In this document: positions 1 to 8,747 of the stretch, in pieces
How the letters are laid out: each line of letters begins with the position of its first letter
Position numbering within the stretch: the stretch's first letter is position 1
Source: Sphingomonas edaphi
GTDB lineage: Bacteria; Pseudomonadota; Alphaproteobacteria; Sphingomonadales; Sphingomonadaceae
Direction of reading: 5' to 3'
NCBI RefSeq assembly: GCF_003583725.1
Contig: NZ_QXTF01000001.1
Span: 1 to 64,000, forward strand
DNA length: 64,000 bases
Notes under the pieces: model-generated
Database searches by the model: none
The model's input: only the letters and a program-made list of their open reading frames with translations
What the model was told of the DNA's origin: nothing
Made by a program: the position numbers and the translations under genes

Positions 1-2721
1 GCGGCGATCGAGGCGCTGGATGCGGGCGAGACGCCGAGCGACGTGTTTACGGTGAGCGTGAGCGATGGCGACGGGCCGCTGGTGACCCAGAGCTACACCG
101 TCAATCTGACGGGTGCGGACGATAACATCGCGCCAATTGCCAACAGTGACGTCATCTGGGTATCGAATAACACAACGGTCACCCTATCCAATGACGTCTT
201 GCTCGGAAACGACATCGACGTCGATGGCATTGCGCTTATTTTGACTAACGTGGTCGTCACTACAGGCCTGCTTGCAAGCCCTGTAGTGCTCAATGCCAAT
301 GGAACCTTCACGTTCACGACCGGAGCGGCAGGCGGGACGGTAGGTACACCGACGGTAGTGACATTGACCTACTCAACGGACGACGGCGCCGGTGGGACCA
401 CCACTGGTAGTGTGACTGTCAACATAATCACGACAACCAGTGGTGTAGACTCACTAAACTTAACTGCTGTGCCAGCTTATCAAGCATCTTTCATCCAAGG
501 GTTAGCTGGCGCCGACACGCTGACTGACGGAACGGGCGTCAGTACACTCCTGGGGGGTGATGGTGCGGACAACCTCACTGGAAACGCGGGCAATGACTTG
601 CTCATAGGCGGTGACAACAACGATGTCCTCGATGGCGGTAGCGGTAATGACATCTTGCGTGGCGGCTTTGGCAATAATGACGAGATGAATGGTGGGGCAG
701 GAAGTGAAGATCTCCTCGATTTCTCTGATGGAACGGCAGCTGTAACATTCACGCTCGTCCAGAGTGCGGTATTCACCTCAATTGCCAACGGTACCGGAGG
801 GTTGGGCAACAACGATAAATACATGAATATGGAGGGGGTCATCGGCACCTCCCAAGGCGATACGCTTACCGGTAGCGCGAACAACGACATCCTGCGCGGC
901 GGTGGCGGTAACGACACCCTTAACGGGGGTGGAGGCCTCGGCGACCTAATCGATTTTCGTGATGGGACCGCTGGTATCACCTTCACACTAGTGCAGGGCG
1001 GTGGAGCGACAGTTTTCAATGCCTCGGCCGCGGGCTTGGGCAGTGACACGTACAGCAATATCGAAGGTGTCATCGGCACGGTTTTCAATGACATCTTAAC
1101 CGGCAGTTCGGGCAACGACATCCTACGAGGTGACGGCGGGAACGATGTGATCAATGGCGCCGATGGCGATGACACGCTGGTTGGGGGAGCGGGCGCCGAC
1201 ACCATTACGGGCGGCTTAGGCAACGACGTCTTCGTGCTTACAACACCACTCAACGCCGTGGACACAATCGTTGATTATAGCGGCTCCGTCGGAAACGCCG
1301 ACGTTATCGATATTACCGCGATCTTAAATGTGCCGGGCGCAGTTGACCCCATCAACGATGGCTATCTGCGAGTAACTACCACCGGCCTCCTGCAAGTCGA
1401 TCTTGACGGCGGAGGCAACAATTGGATTACGCTCGCTAACATAAACACAGGGGTTTCTCCCACGGTCCGCTACATCGATGGTGGCGTAATCACCAATATC
1501 GTTGTCGCGCCAGTCGCACCACCAATTGCGCTGGACCTCGACGGCGACGGATTCGTCAGTTTCACCGGAACTGACGGTGGTGCCGTGTTTGACTACGGCT
1601 ACGGAACCGTTTCCACAGCATGGGTTGCTGGTAACGACGGTATCCTAGTCCGCGACGCTAACGGCGACGGCCATATCTCGTCTAATGAAATTGTCTTTGC
1701 CACTACCGGCAGCGATCTCGAGGGACTGGCTACCTACGACACCAACCAAGATGGCCAACTTTCAGCAGCAGACAGCCAGTTTGCCGAGTTCGGCGTATGG
1801 CAGGACGCCGATAGTGACGGTCAGGTCGATGCGGGCGAATTGCAGTCACTCGCAGCGCACAGTATCGCTAGCATTTCACTGAGCAGTGACGGCGTCGCCT
1901 ATTCGGCAGCCAACGGCGATGTGCAAGTTGTCGGCACGGGGAGCTACACTAGGACGGACGGCTCGACTGGAGTGTTGGCGGATGCTGTCTTTGCTACTGG
2001 AAACCAGCTCGCGGCGAATGATCCTCGGCTCGCGCCGGCGGCCGGCAATACTGCAATTTTGGCAGCTGCAGCCGCCGCCGTTGGGCTGGCCTCGATGCCC
2101 GCTCACGCCCAGCCGGCTGATAGCGAAGCGGATGGATCCTTCCGCGGCGAGTTGCAGGAAACGCTAATTTTGCGGTCGCATGCAGATTGGACGGGCTTAT
2201 CCAACGCAGCCTCCGATGTCAGCGGACTGCATGCCGATGGACTTGCATCATTCTATCCGGCGATGCCCGACCCATCGCAAATGGGAGCGACGCCGTCCGG
2301 CTCCAATCACTCGCTGATTGGATCGGAGGTTGCGGTTCGTGCGGAAGCGGCTTTCATACCGATGGAGATGTCCGAAGCGGTCCACGTTTCATCGGCCCCG
2401 GTAGCCATGGCGATGGTCGCGATGCCATCAGCTGAACTACTGGCGGCAGCCGTCCATGGGTCAGGCGCACAGCCTCATGGACAGGTAGCAGCGGTGATCG
2501 CCGATGCGTTCGCCGGTGATAGCCACGCCACGGCAATCGATGCGCTTCTCGATGTGGTCACATCGCAGCACAATGCCGACGGATCAGGGGGTGGCAGCGC
2601 ATCGCTAGCTCACTTGGCTTCTGCCCCATGGCTGGCCGCACCGGAGTATGGTCAGTTGGCGCTTCACATGCAGCATGCTGAGCTTCTGGTGGCTCATCCG
2701 GACGTACTGCCGCCGACATAA
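1..2721 (+). CDS. RTX/VCBS-type calcium-binding secreted protein, 5' end missing
   Basis: The reading frame is open from base 1, so the true start lies left of the window; 906 codons are visible. The first ~40 residues are the end of a VCBS repeat, followed by a cadherin-like domain (about nt 120-430). RTX nonapeptides of the GGxGxDxLx type occur at nt ~550-680, ~880-930 and ~1110-1220, then a serralysin-like beta-roll end (nt ~1220-1330). From nt 1525 there are four EF-hand-like loops (DLDGDGFVSF, DANGDGHISSNE, DTNQDGQLSAADS, DADSDGQVDAGE). An Ala-rich low-complexity tail follows. Such proteins are normally exported by a type I system and fold on binding extracellular calcium, acting as adhesins or biofilm matrix proteins. 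No ABC/HlyD/TolC partner is in the window. The family is clear; the precise function is inferred. Confidence 0.85.
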   Translation, partial: AAIEALDAGETPSDVFTVSVSDGDGPLVTQSYTVNLTGADDNIAPIANSDVIWVSNNTTVTLSNDVLLGNDIDVDGIALILTNVVVTTGLLASPVVLNANGTFTFTTGAAGGTVGTPTVVTLTYSTDDGAGGTTTGSVTVNIITTTSGVDSLNLTAVPAYQASFIQGLAGADTLTDGTGVSTLLGGDGADNLTGNAGNDLLIGGDNNDVLDGGSGNDILRGGFGNNDEMNGGAGSEDLLDFSDGTAAVTFTLVQSAVFTSIANGTGGLGNNDKYMNMEGVIGTSQGDTLTGSANNDILRGGGGNDTLNGGGGLGDLIDFRDGTAGITFTLVQGGGATVFNASAAGLGSDTYSNIEGVIGTVFNDILTGSSGNDILRGDGGNDVINGADGDDTLVGGAGADTITGGLGNDVFVLTTPLNAVDTIVDYSGSVGNADVIDITAILNVPGAVDPINDGYLRVTTTGLLQVDLDGGGNNWITLANINTGVSPTVRYIDGGVITNIVVAPVAPPIALDLDGDGFVSFTGTDGGAVFDYGYGTVSTAWVAGNDGILVRDANGDGHISSNEIVFATTGSDLEGLATYDTNQDGQLSAADSQFAEFGVWQDADSDGQVDAGELQSLAAHSIASISLSSDGVAYSAANGDVQVVGTGSYTRTDGSTGVLADAVFATGNQLAANDPRLAPAAGNTAILAAAAAAVGLASMPAHAQPADSEADGSFRGELQETLILRSHADWTGLSNAASDVSGLHADGLASFYPAMPDPSQMGATPSGSNHSLIGSEVAVRAEAAFIPMEMSEAVHVSSAPVAMAMVAMPSAELLAAAVHGSGAQPHGQVAAVIADAFAGDSHATAIDALLDVVTSQHNADGSGGGSASLAHLASAPWLAAPEYGQLALHMQHAELLVAHPDVLPPT
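646..1113 (+). repeat. two tandem ~78-residue repeats inside the RTX protein
   Basis: Two in-frame units, nt 646-882 (79 codons) and 883-1113 (77 codons), each start with NDILRGG and run through GG..DLxDFxDGTA, TFTLVQ and MEGVIGT/IEGVIGT to LTGS. A third copy starts at 1114 with NDILRG but turns into ordinary RTX repeats. The repetition is visible in protein; the DNA has drifted, so the duplication is not recent. Confidence 0.8.
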
Positions 2722-2734
2722 GGCGGTATTGAGA

Positions 2735-3742
2735 TCAGCCGATATTCGCTTGTGCAGACAAGGGGTTGGAAGCGATATCAATGAAGAGCTCATAAGAACG
2801 GAGACGTGCCCCATGGTCGTAAACTTGGGAGGTGACGATTAGCTCGTCAGGGTTGGTACGATGGATAAACTCTTGAAGCTGCCGCCCAGCAGTGTGGGGG
2901 TTGCCAATTGCAGATGCAGACAGAGTCGCTCGCAGCGCTGCACGGGCTTCGAGCGGTAGGCTATCCAAATAGCCAGCCTTGGGAGGCTGAAGCTTGCCGG
3001 GATTGCCCGTTCGAAGCGCGACGAACGCCTGCTGGATTGATGTTGCGAGCAGTTCTGCCTCTTCGTCGCTATCCGCGACGATCGCGTTGAAGCCCAGCAT
3101 CACGTAGGGCGCGGCCAGTTGGTCCGACGGCTCAAACCGCTCCCTGTAGACCTTGCAAGCTTCCAACATCATTTGCGGTGCGAAGTGCGATGCGAACGCG
3201 AACGGCAAGCCGAGCATGGCAGCGAGTTGAGCGCCGAACAGGCTGGAACCAAGAATCCAGAGTGGAATGCTCAGGCCTTCACCGGGAATTGCGCGGACCC
3301 GGCCATTCTCGCCGCGGAAATACCGCGCCAACTCCACGACATCGTCAGGAAACTGGTTTGCATCCGAGGTTAGGTTGCGGCGCATCGCATATGCTGCTGC
3401 TTGATCCGTGCCGGGCGCCCGCCCGAGGCCCAGATCAACGCGGCCCGGAAATAGGCTCTCAAGCGTCCCGAACTGCTCGGCGATGACCAGCGGTGAGTGA
3501 TTGGGCAGCATAATGCCGCCGGCGCCGATCCGGATTTTTGAAGTTTGAGAGCCTACGTACGCAAGCGCCACCGCAGTTGCAGCGCTGGCAATGCCTGGCA
3601 TCGAGTGGTGCTCGGCCATCCAGAAGCGCTTGTAGCCTAGCCGTTCGGCGTGACGGGCGAGATCGGCAGAATTGCGTAGGGATTGGCCTGCATCACTGCC
3701 TTCAGCGATTGGCGACAGATCGAGGACTGAAATTGGAACCAT
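2735..3742 (-). CDS. luciferase-like (LLM class) flavin-dependent oxidoreductase
   Basis: A 335-residue protein of the bacterial luciferase-like monooxygenase family, MsnO8/YhbW branch. It carries the family's opening SVLDLSP, the AEHHSMPG segment, [14 protein letters not shown], and [16 protein letters not shown]. These enzymes use reduced FMN (or F420) and oxygen; the substrate cannot be deduced. The ATG at 3742 is preferred over the TTG at 3751 because family members begin at about this point. The neighbours (an RTX gene converging from the left, a DUF1294 gene upstream on the same strand) say nothing about substrate. Confidence 0.85.
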   Translation of the reverse strand: MVPISVLDLSPIAEGSDAGQSLRNSADLARHAERLGYKRFWMAEHHSMPGIASAATAVALAYVGSQTSKIRIGAGGIMLPNHSPLVIAEQFGTLESLFPGRVDLGLGRAPGTDQAAAYAMRRNLTSDANQFPDDVVELARYFRGENGRVRAIPGEGLSIPLWILGSSLFGAQLAAMLGLPFAFASHFAPQMMLEACKVYRERFEPSDQLAAPYVMLGFNAIVADSDEEAELLATSIQQAFVALRTGNPGKLQPPKAGYLDSLPLEARAALRATLSASAIGNPHTAGRQLQEFIHRTNPDELIVTSQVYDHGARLRSYELFIDIASNPLSAQANIG

Positions 3743-3884
3743 CAGGTCCAAGTGGTGCCAATGCTCTTCAATTCAACAGCGCGAGGCCAAGATTGACCTT
3801 GCCATTCCGACGGGCCAGCGGCCGAATATCGCCCAGGAACGAAAAATGGCAGGGTCACGATGTGACGGACACCCTTGACTGATT

Positions 3885-4163
3885 TCAGGCGATCGTCAGG
3901 CCGATTACGGCGCCGATCTGCAAGACAATGATGACGAACAGCATCGTCGACAAGGGCTCTTTTCTGGTCTTATGACGGAATATCCGGCGCGCCAGCAAGG
4001 CGCATGGCGACCCCCGCCAATCAAGGCGAGCACTAACAGGTCTGCTTCCGGAGTTCGGCTCGCCGGCCTTCGCGCGCTGCTTGTCCTGCCAAAACCGCAG
4101 CATCGTCCAAAGATTGACCAGGATCAGACCGGTGACGGCGAAAGGAAGAGCGTTCCACATCAT
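3885..4163 (-). CDS. DUF1294 small membrane protein with an apparently frame-scrambled middle
   Basis: A 92-residue protein. The N-terminus is hydrophobic (residues 3-25), followed by DKQRAKAG. The C-terminal part, ALLARRIFRHKTRKEP then a second membrane segment, is the typical DUF1294 signature. Residues ~38-50 read SGSRPVSARLDWR, which is not family-like. The +1 frame over the same bases (about 4048-4012) reads EADLLVLALIGGG, which is what the family has there. This suggests two compensating frameshifts or sequencing errors. The ORF remains open but its central helix would be lost. The family's function is unknown. The start could be either of two adjacent ATGs. Confidence 0.7.
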   Translation of the reverse strand: MMWNALPFAVTGLILVNLWTMLRFWQDKQRAKAGEPNSGSRPVSARLDWRGSPCALLARRIFRHKTRKEPLSTMLFVIIVLQIGAVIGLTIA

Positions 4164-4297
4164 GCGTGTTCTGATCCGTCGCTGTTACCTAATGGTTTAG
4201 CGTGAGGCTCGAAATCCCCACCTTTGCTGGAAGTGGGTAACACAGAGCGGAACGAGGTTGCTCGATGTCGGCTATCATTGTTTACATGGTCTTAGGA

Positions 4298-4332
4298 CCG
4301 CGTCGCTAGAGAGGCGACCGACGACGACGCGG
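4298..4332 (+). promoter_or_regulatory. nested hairpins in the leader of the diguanylate cyclase gene
   Basis: CCGCGTCG (4298-4305) and CGACGCGG (4325-4332) form a perfect 8-bp inverted repeat. A competing shorter stem, GTCGC (4302-4306) with GCGAC (4314-4318), lies inside it. The structure ends 26 bases before the ATG and has no T-tract, so it is not a standard terminator. It may be a leader element or a protein site; function unknown. Confidence 0.35.
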
Positions 4333-4358
4333 TAGTTGCAGTATTTGGCGTAGCGGGG

Positions 4359-6017
4359 ATGTTTGTGAGGCTTGTATCGCATTCACTGATCCTGATCATG
4401 GCGCTGTTTGCCATAGTCAGTCCCGCAACGGGGAAGGCTGGCCATGAAGCCGTGGCTAGTTGCACCCTGATTGTTTCCAGTACCGATCAACCTGCGAACA
4501 AGTGCTCTTCGGCCCGCGTCGTGGAGAAGGGCGATTGGCTTTGGATGACCGCGCCAGCGCCAACGCATGTTTCGGCAGTGAGCATAAAACAGTCCCGTTT
4601 CGAAAGAGCGGTCGTCTTATTTCAATATGCAGACGGATCATCGCTTCGGAGAGAAGTTCGCGCAGGTGATTATGGAAGCCATTGGAGGGTAGGCGGTTCG
4701 ATTGTTTTTGCGGCGCCGCAACACTCCGCCCCTTTGTCGTCCGTCGCGATTGGAATCAAAGACGCACATCTCAATCGGCTGATCAAGGCCCACCTAAGCA
4801 CTGGAGCACTCGAGCCTCCTCCAAGCGCGGTAGAGGCCATGCTGATTGGCGCTGGGTTGTCGCTGCTCCTCATTTCTGCCCTGGCGAACTTTCTGATTGG
4901 AATTGCGGTTCGCCGAGCCGAGCCCCTCTGGAATGCCGCCTGGGCGGTGGGCGTCCTAGGATGGGCGGCGCTGTGGACGCAAGTCGCGCTTTTCATCGCT
5001 CCACAAATCGCTGGCACTATGGCCGCGCGAGCGGCGACCCTTTGCTCGACAGCCGCCATCGCCTGTGCAGGTGGTTATATGTATGCGGTCTCAGGCCGAT
5101 TTTTGCCGCGCTGGGGGCAGCGCGCCTTGGCAGCCAATGCCATTCTGGTCATGGCCGTCGGTGGTTTCGCGGCCATTGTGCCGGCAGCGATGCTGCTAGC
5201 CGCAGCTACCGCGCTAAACATAGTGGTGGCCGTCGCTGCATTTTCGCTCGTTTGGGCATGTTTGTGCGCTTGGCGCCGGGGCAGCTCTGCTGCGCGCGAC
5301 TTCGCCCTATCATTCAGTATTCCTACGGCTGCGGTGCTTTGGAGTACCTACACCGACAGTGGCCTTAATCCGGGAGACGAGAGCGGTCTCTATCTGGTGC
5401 TCGTCGCCTGTTCGCTGCAAATCTTCGGTTTGACGATTGGTACCAGCCTTCGAATGTGGGCCATTCGTCACGAGCGCGATGCGGCATTGCGGATCGGCAC
5501 TCAGCTTGCTGCGCTTGCAGAAACTGATCCGCTAACGGGGCTGCTGAATCGGCGGGGCTTCATTGGGCGCGCAGACGGAATTTTGCTGACAGCCAATCAG
5601 GCCGCATTGGTGGTCCTGGACCTCGATGGCTTTAAGGGAATTAATGATCGATCCGGACATCACGCAGGCGACGAACTTCTCAAAGCCGTAGCGGACGAAT
5701 TGAGCAAAGCTGGATTAGAGCTGGACGCAGTCGTGGGCCGGCTTGGCGGAGAGGAATTTGGCGTGCTCCTTGGCCGTTGCGATAAAGCGAAGGCAGAACA
5801 GGCGGCAGAGGCGCTAAGGACAGCAGTTGCAGCCGCTCAAACGACTTCAGACGGTAACGTCTTGAAGACCACGGCAAGCGCTGGCCTAGCATTGGGTCAA
5901 ACTGGTGACAGCTTCACTATGCTCTACAAGGCTGCTGACCGAGCACTTTACAAGGCCAAGCGGCTTGGACGTGACCGTACTGAACTTGCAGAGAGCCGCT
6001 TATCGGAAGCTGCGTAA
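4359..6017 (+). CDS. membrane-bound GGDEF diguanylate cyclase
   Basis: A 552-residue protein that would make cyclic di-GMP from two GTP. It has a signal-like N-terminus (residues 1-26), a ~135-residue extracytoplasmic domain resembling 7TMR-DISM sensor regions, about seven membrane segments (residues ~160-370), and a cytoplasmic GGDEF domain (~385-545). The GGDEF domain has DPLTGLLNRRGF, DLDGFKGIND, a catalytic GGEEF and DRALYKAKRLGRD, so it looks active. The position of the inhibitory RxxD site reads LELD, so product inhibition is probably lost. It stands alone; the ligand is unknown. Confidence 0.9.
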   Translation: MFVRLVSHSLILIMALFAIVSPATGKAGHEAVASCTLIVSSTDQPANKCSSARVVEKGDWLWMTAPAPTHVSAVSIKQSRFERAVVLFQYADGSSLRREVRAGDYGSHWRVGGSIVFAAPQHSAPLSSVAIGIKDAHLNRLIKAHLSTGALEPPPSAVEAMLIGAGLSLLLISALANFLIGIAVRRAEPLWNAAWAVGVLGWAALWTQVALFIAPQIAGTMAARAATLCSTAAIACAGGYMYAVSGRFLPRWGQRALAANAILVMAVGGFAAIVPAAMLLAAATALNIVVAVAAFSLVWACLCAWRRGSSAARDFALSFSIPTAAVLWSTYTDSGLNPGDESGLYLVLVACSLQIFGLTIGTSLRMWAIRHERDAALRIGTQLAALAETDPLTGLLNRRGFIGRADGILLTANQAALVVLDLDGFKGINDRSGHHAGDELLKAVADELSKAGLELDAVVGRLGGEEFGVLLGRCDKAKAEQAAEALRTAVAAAQTTSDGNVLKTTASAGLALGQTGDSFTMLYKAADRALYKAKRLGRDRTELAESRLSEAA

Positions 6018-6151
6018 TCCATGACCTCGGCCACGCGCAGGATGTCATGTACGACGCAAACCGGGGCCATGTTTTCGAAGTCGCGGAAAATAGCGAACCG
6101 CTTGGTCAGTCTAAGTAGAATGTAAGAAGAATCGAGATCGGATTGGATCAA
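5948..6151 (-). CDS. possible small ORF coupled to the MFS gene
   Basis: A TTG start at 6151 overlaps the TGA stop of the MFS gene (TTGA). The 67-residue frame covers the otherwise empty 130-base gap and then runs antisense into the 3' end of the diguanylate cyclase gene. It has no family I recognise; the part in the gap has ordinary protein-like composition. It may equally be chance. Confidence 0.2.
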   Translation of the reverse strand: MIQSDLDSSYILLRLTKRFAIFRDFENMAPVCVVHDILRVAEVMDYAASDKRLSASSVRSRPSRLAL

Positions 6152-7392
6152 GGACGTCGCAAGGTTTCGGACATGCGACCAGCTACGACCAAGCCCGAAA
6201 GGAAGGTGAGGGCGGCAACGACATATACTGCTGCAGTCAATCCGAAACTGTCAGCCACTATGCCTGCAATGATAGCGCCAAAGGCATAACCCATGTCGCG
6301 CCACAGACGGTAAACTCCAACCGCAGAACCGCGCCATGTTGGGTGGGCAACATCGCCGATTGCAGCGAGCAGCGTCGGATAAACCATGGCAGTCCCGAGC
6401 CCGAGCAGGACCGCGCCAGACGCAAAGCCGCCAAAGGATGACGTCATCCCAGTAACAGCGATGCCGACCGCTTGCAGCCACATACCGCCTGCGATCAGCC
6501 ACTTCCTGCCTAACCGGTCTGAGAGGCCGCCGGTGATGAGTTGAGAGACACCCCACACGCCAGGATAGATGGAGGCGAGCAGACCTATTTCACTTAGCGA
6601 CAGGCCGGCGGCTGCAAAAACCAGGGGGAACAAGCCCCATGCCAGGCCATCGTTGAGGTTGTTGATCAGTCCTGCCTGTGTTGCCGAGGACAGGTTACTG
6701 TCTTGCCAGGTGGTGACGGCAAATACTTCACGTTCGCCAAGCGCAGCGTGCATCCCGCCTTCGGGAGAAACTGCTTCATGACGAACATGTGCGTGGGTTT
6801 CCCGCACGAGAAACAGTGAAAGGAATAATCCCGCGGCTAGAAAGGCCACGCCGAGGTAAAAGGGCTGGGGACGCAGGCCATAGGTCGCTGCGATGTAGCC
6901 AGTTGCCCAAGCCGCAACGGCGACAGCGAAATAGCCGGCAAATTCATTGAGGCCCATGGCGAGTCCGCGATTTCTAGGACCGGCCAGATCGATTTTCATG
7001 ATGACTGCGGTTGACCAGGTCAGACCTTGGCTGATCCCCAGGAAGACGTTGGCGACGATAATCCAGTTCCAGGTCGGCGCCCACATTAGGAGAAATGGCA
7101 CCGGAGCCGCAATGAGCCACCCCGCGACAAGCACGGGTTTGCGTCCCCACCGATCGCCCAATCGGCCAGCTAGATAGTTGGACAGCGCCTTGGTGACGCC
7201 AAACACCGCAATGAAGGACAGGATGGCTGTACGGCCCGCGACGTCGAACTCTACCTCGGCGAGCGTAGGCAAGATGCTCCGCTCGATGCCGACCATCCCG
7301 CCGACAAACGCGTTCACCAACACCAGCAGCGAAAATTGAGGGAGATTGGCGCCCAGGCCGAGCTTGGGTGCCTCTCTTGCCGTCATGAGCAT
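6148..7392 (-). CDS. major facilitator superfamily transporter
   Basis: A 12-helix MFS permease of ~414 residues. Typical loops are GRLGDRWGRKP between helices 2 and 3 and GGLSDRLGRKW in the second half. The start is placed at the ATG at 7392, preceded by AAGGA at the right distance. The longer GTG start at 7434 would overlap the TTGACA promoter box of the divergent arsR gene. Its place next to the sulfide operon suggests export or import of a sulfur compound, or control by the same ArsR protein, but the substrate cannot be read from sequence. Confidence 0.85.
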   Translation of the reverse strand: MLMTAREAPKLGLGANLPQFSLLVLVNAFVGGMVGIERSILPTLAEVEFDVAGRTAILSFIAVFGVTKALSNYLAGRLGDRWGRKPVLVAGWLIAAPVPFLLMWAPTWNWIIVANVFLGISQGLTWSTAVIMKIDLAGPRNRGLAMGLNEFAGYFAVAVAAWATGYIAATYGLRPQPFYLGVAFLAAGLFLSLFLVRETHAHVRHEAVSPEGGMHAALGEREVFAVTTWQDSNLSSATQAGLINNLNDGLAWGLFPLVFAAAGLSLSEIGLLASIYPGVWGVSQLITGGLSDRLGRKWLIAGGMWLQAVGIAVTGMTSSFGGFASGAVLLGLGTAMVYPTLLAAIGDVAHPTWRGSAVGVYRLWRDMGYAFGAIIAGIVADSFGLTAAVYVVAALTFLSGLVVAGRMSETLRRP

Positions 7393-7427
7393 CTGTTCCT
7401 TCCCGATGAGCGCGGGGTCTATAGGTC

Positions 7428-7456
7428 TTGACACTAGATTAGGAAATGCTTAATTA
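7428..7456 (+). promoter_or_regulatory. promoter of the sulfide-detoxification operon
   Basis: TTGACA (7428-7433), a 17-base spacer, and TAATTA (7451-7456) form a near-consensus sigma-70 promoter. It would start transcription near 7463, giving a ~22-base leader before the arsR ATG at 7485. SD-like TAAGG lies just before that ATG. Confidence 0.65.
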
Positions 7457-7459
7457 GCA
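7447..7459. promoter_or_regulatory. candidate ArsR/BigR-type operator over the -10 box
   Basis: TGCT-TAATT-AGCA is an AT-rich inverted repeat that covers the -10 element of the operon promoter, the expected place for an ArsR-family repressor to block RNA polymerase. The divergent MFS gene starts 54 bases away and could share it. Assignment is by position and symmetry only. Confidence 0.45.
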
Positions 7460-7484
7460 GTAACTGATATAAGTAAGGCAAACA

Positions 7485-7814
7485 ATGAAACAGGATCTCG
7501 ATGAATTCGCTGCGCAGGCCGCCGAGGCATCAGCCGTCCTGAAGTCACTCGCTCATGAGGGGAGGCTACGGCTCCTTTGCTACTTAGCCAAGGCTGGCGA
7601 GCTATCCGCCGGCGAGCTGACTGAGCGTGTCGGATTGAGCCAGTCGGCTGCCTCCCAGCACCTTGCTCGCCTCCGCTTCGAGGGGTTCGTCGACACGCGC
7701 AAGGAGGCACAGTCGGTTTACTACCGCATTGCCGAACCAAAGCTCATCGAACTGCTTTCCGCCCTTCATACCATTTATTGTCCGGCGCTGCTTGCCGGCG
7801 ATTCAAAGGAGTAA
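7485..7814 (+). CDS. ArsR-family persulfide-responsive repressor (BigR/SqrR type)
   Basis: A 109-residue winged-helix protein. The HTH is ELTERVGLSQSAASQHLARL. Two cysteines, C32 (RLLCYLA) and C99 (IYCPALL), sit 67 residues apart. This matches the pair in BigR and SqrR, which form a polysulfide bridge when reactive sulfur accumulates and then release DNA. The arsenic-type metal motif ELCVCD is absent. It is the first gene of the operon and lies seven bases before the dioxygenase start. I infer that it represses its own operon. Confidence 0.85.
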   Translation: MKQDLDEFAAQAAEASAVLKSLAHEGRLRLLCYLAKAGELSAGELTERVGLSQSAASQHLARLRFEGFVDTRKEAQSVYYRIAEPKLIELLSALHTIYCPALLAGDSKE

Positions 7815-7820
7815 TTGACC

Positions 7821-8747
7821 ATGACCGATGCTGCCCTGGCAAAGGCAATAGCCCAGGTCGACGCAGTGCTGGCTGGCCAGATGCGCGCACCGCAGGTCAA
7901 GGGCTTCTTCGATGAGCCTACTTTCACGATCAGCTATGTCGTGAGCGACGCTGCCACAAAGAAAGCCGCAATCATCGACAGCGTCTGGGACTTCGACCAG
8001 GCCTCGGGGCGTACCAGCTTCGAATCTGCTGACGCGATTATCGATTATGTGCGTGAGCAGGGTCTCACCGTAGAGTGGATCCTCGAAACACATGCTCATG
8101 CCGACCACTTGTCGGCCGCGCCGTATCTCCAGGAGCAACTCGGAGGCAAGATGTCGATCGGGCGGGAAATACTCACCGTCCAAGGTGTGTTCGGGAAGAT
8201 CTTCAACGAAGGCACTGAGTTCGCGCGGGATGGTTCCCAGTTTGACCAGCTCCTCGAGGACGGCGACGAGTTGATGATTGGCGAAATTCCGCTGACCGCG
8301 ATGCACGTCCCAGGGCACACGCCTGCAGACATGGCGTATGTTATAGGCGACGCGCTGTTCACCGGTGATACCATGTTCATGCCTGACTACGGTTCGGCCC
8401 GCGCGGACTTCCCTGGGGGGGACGCCCGCATGCTTTATCGCTCGGTCCGACGCTTGATGAAGCTTCCCGACGAAACGCGGGTTTTCCTTTGCCACGACTA
8501 CAAGGCGCCCAATCGCGACCAGTATGTTTGGGAAACGACCGTACTCGCCGAGCGCACAAGCAATGTGCATCTCCACGATGGCGTAAGTGAGGACGAGTTC
8601 GTCGCGATGCGCACCCAGCGTGACGCGACGCTGGCCATGCCAAAACTCATCCTGCCATCGCTGCAGGTGAACATCCGTGGCGGTCGACTTCCTCCGCCAG
8701 AGGATAACGGCGTTCGCTATCTCAAACTCCCGCTGGATGTCCTGTAA
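7821..8747 (+). CDS. MBL-fold persulfide dioxygenase (Blh/ETHE1-like)
   Basis: A 308-residue metallo-beta-lactamase-fold enzyme. Metal ligands are HAHADH (residues 91-96), the HVPGHTPADMA histidine, the aspartate in FTGDTMF and the FLCHDY histidine. ETHE1-like enzymes oxidise glutathione persulfide, made from sulfide by SQR, to sulfite and glutathione. The ATG at 7821 is chosen because AAAGGAG lies nine bases upstream; the TTG at 7815 has no such spacing. The stop overlaps the next start (TAATG). Family is very likely; the exact persulfide substrate is inferred from context. Confidence 0.85.
   Translation: MTDAALAKAIAQVDAVLAGQMRAPQVKGFFDEPTFTISYVVSDAATKKAAIIDSVWDFDQASGRTSFESADAIIDYVREQGLTVEWILETHAHADHLSAAPYLQEQLGGKMSIGREILTVQGVFGKIFNEGTEFARDGSQFDQLLEDGDELMIGEIPLTAMHVPGHTPADMAYVIGDALFTGDTMFMPDYGSARADFPGGDARMLYRSVRRLMKLPDETRVFLCHDYKAPNRDQYVWETTVLAERTSNVHLHDGVSEDEFVAMRTQRDATLAMPKLILPSLQVNIRGGRLPPPEDNGVRYLKLPLDVL

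Noticed and set aside
550-1220. Regular repeats as a possible CRISPR array
   Set aside because: The repeats are in frame and encode RTX nonapeptides; there are no constant repeats with unique spacers.
480-1265. 261-residue minus-strand ORF in the RTX gene
   Set aside because: It is antisense to the glycine/aspartate repeat region, rich in Pro and Ser from reversed GGN codons, and has no domain.
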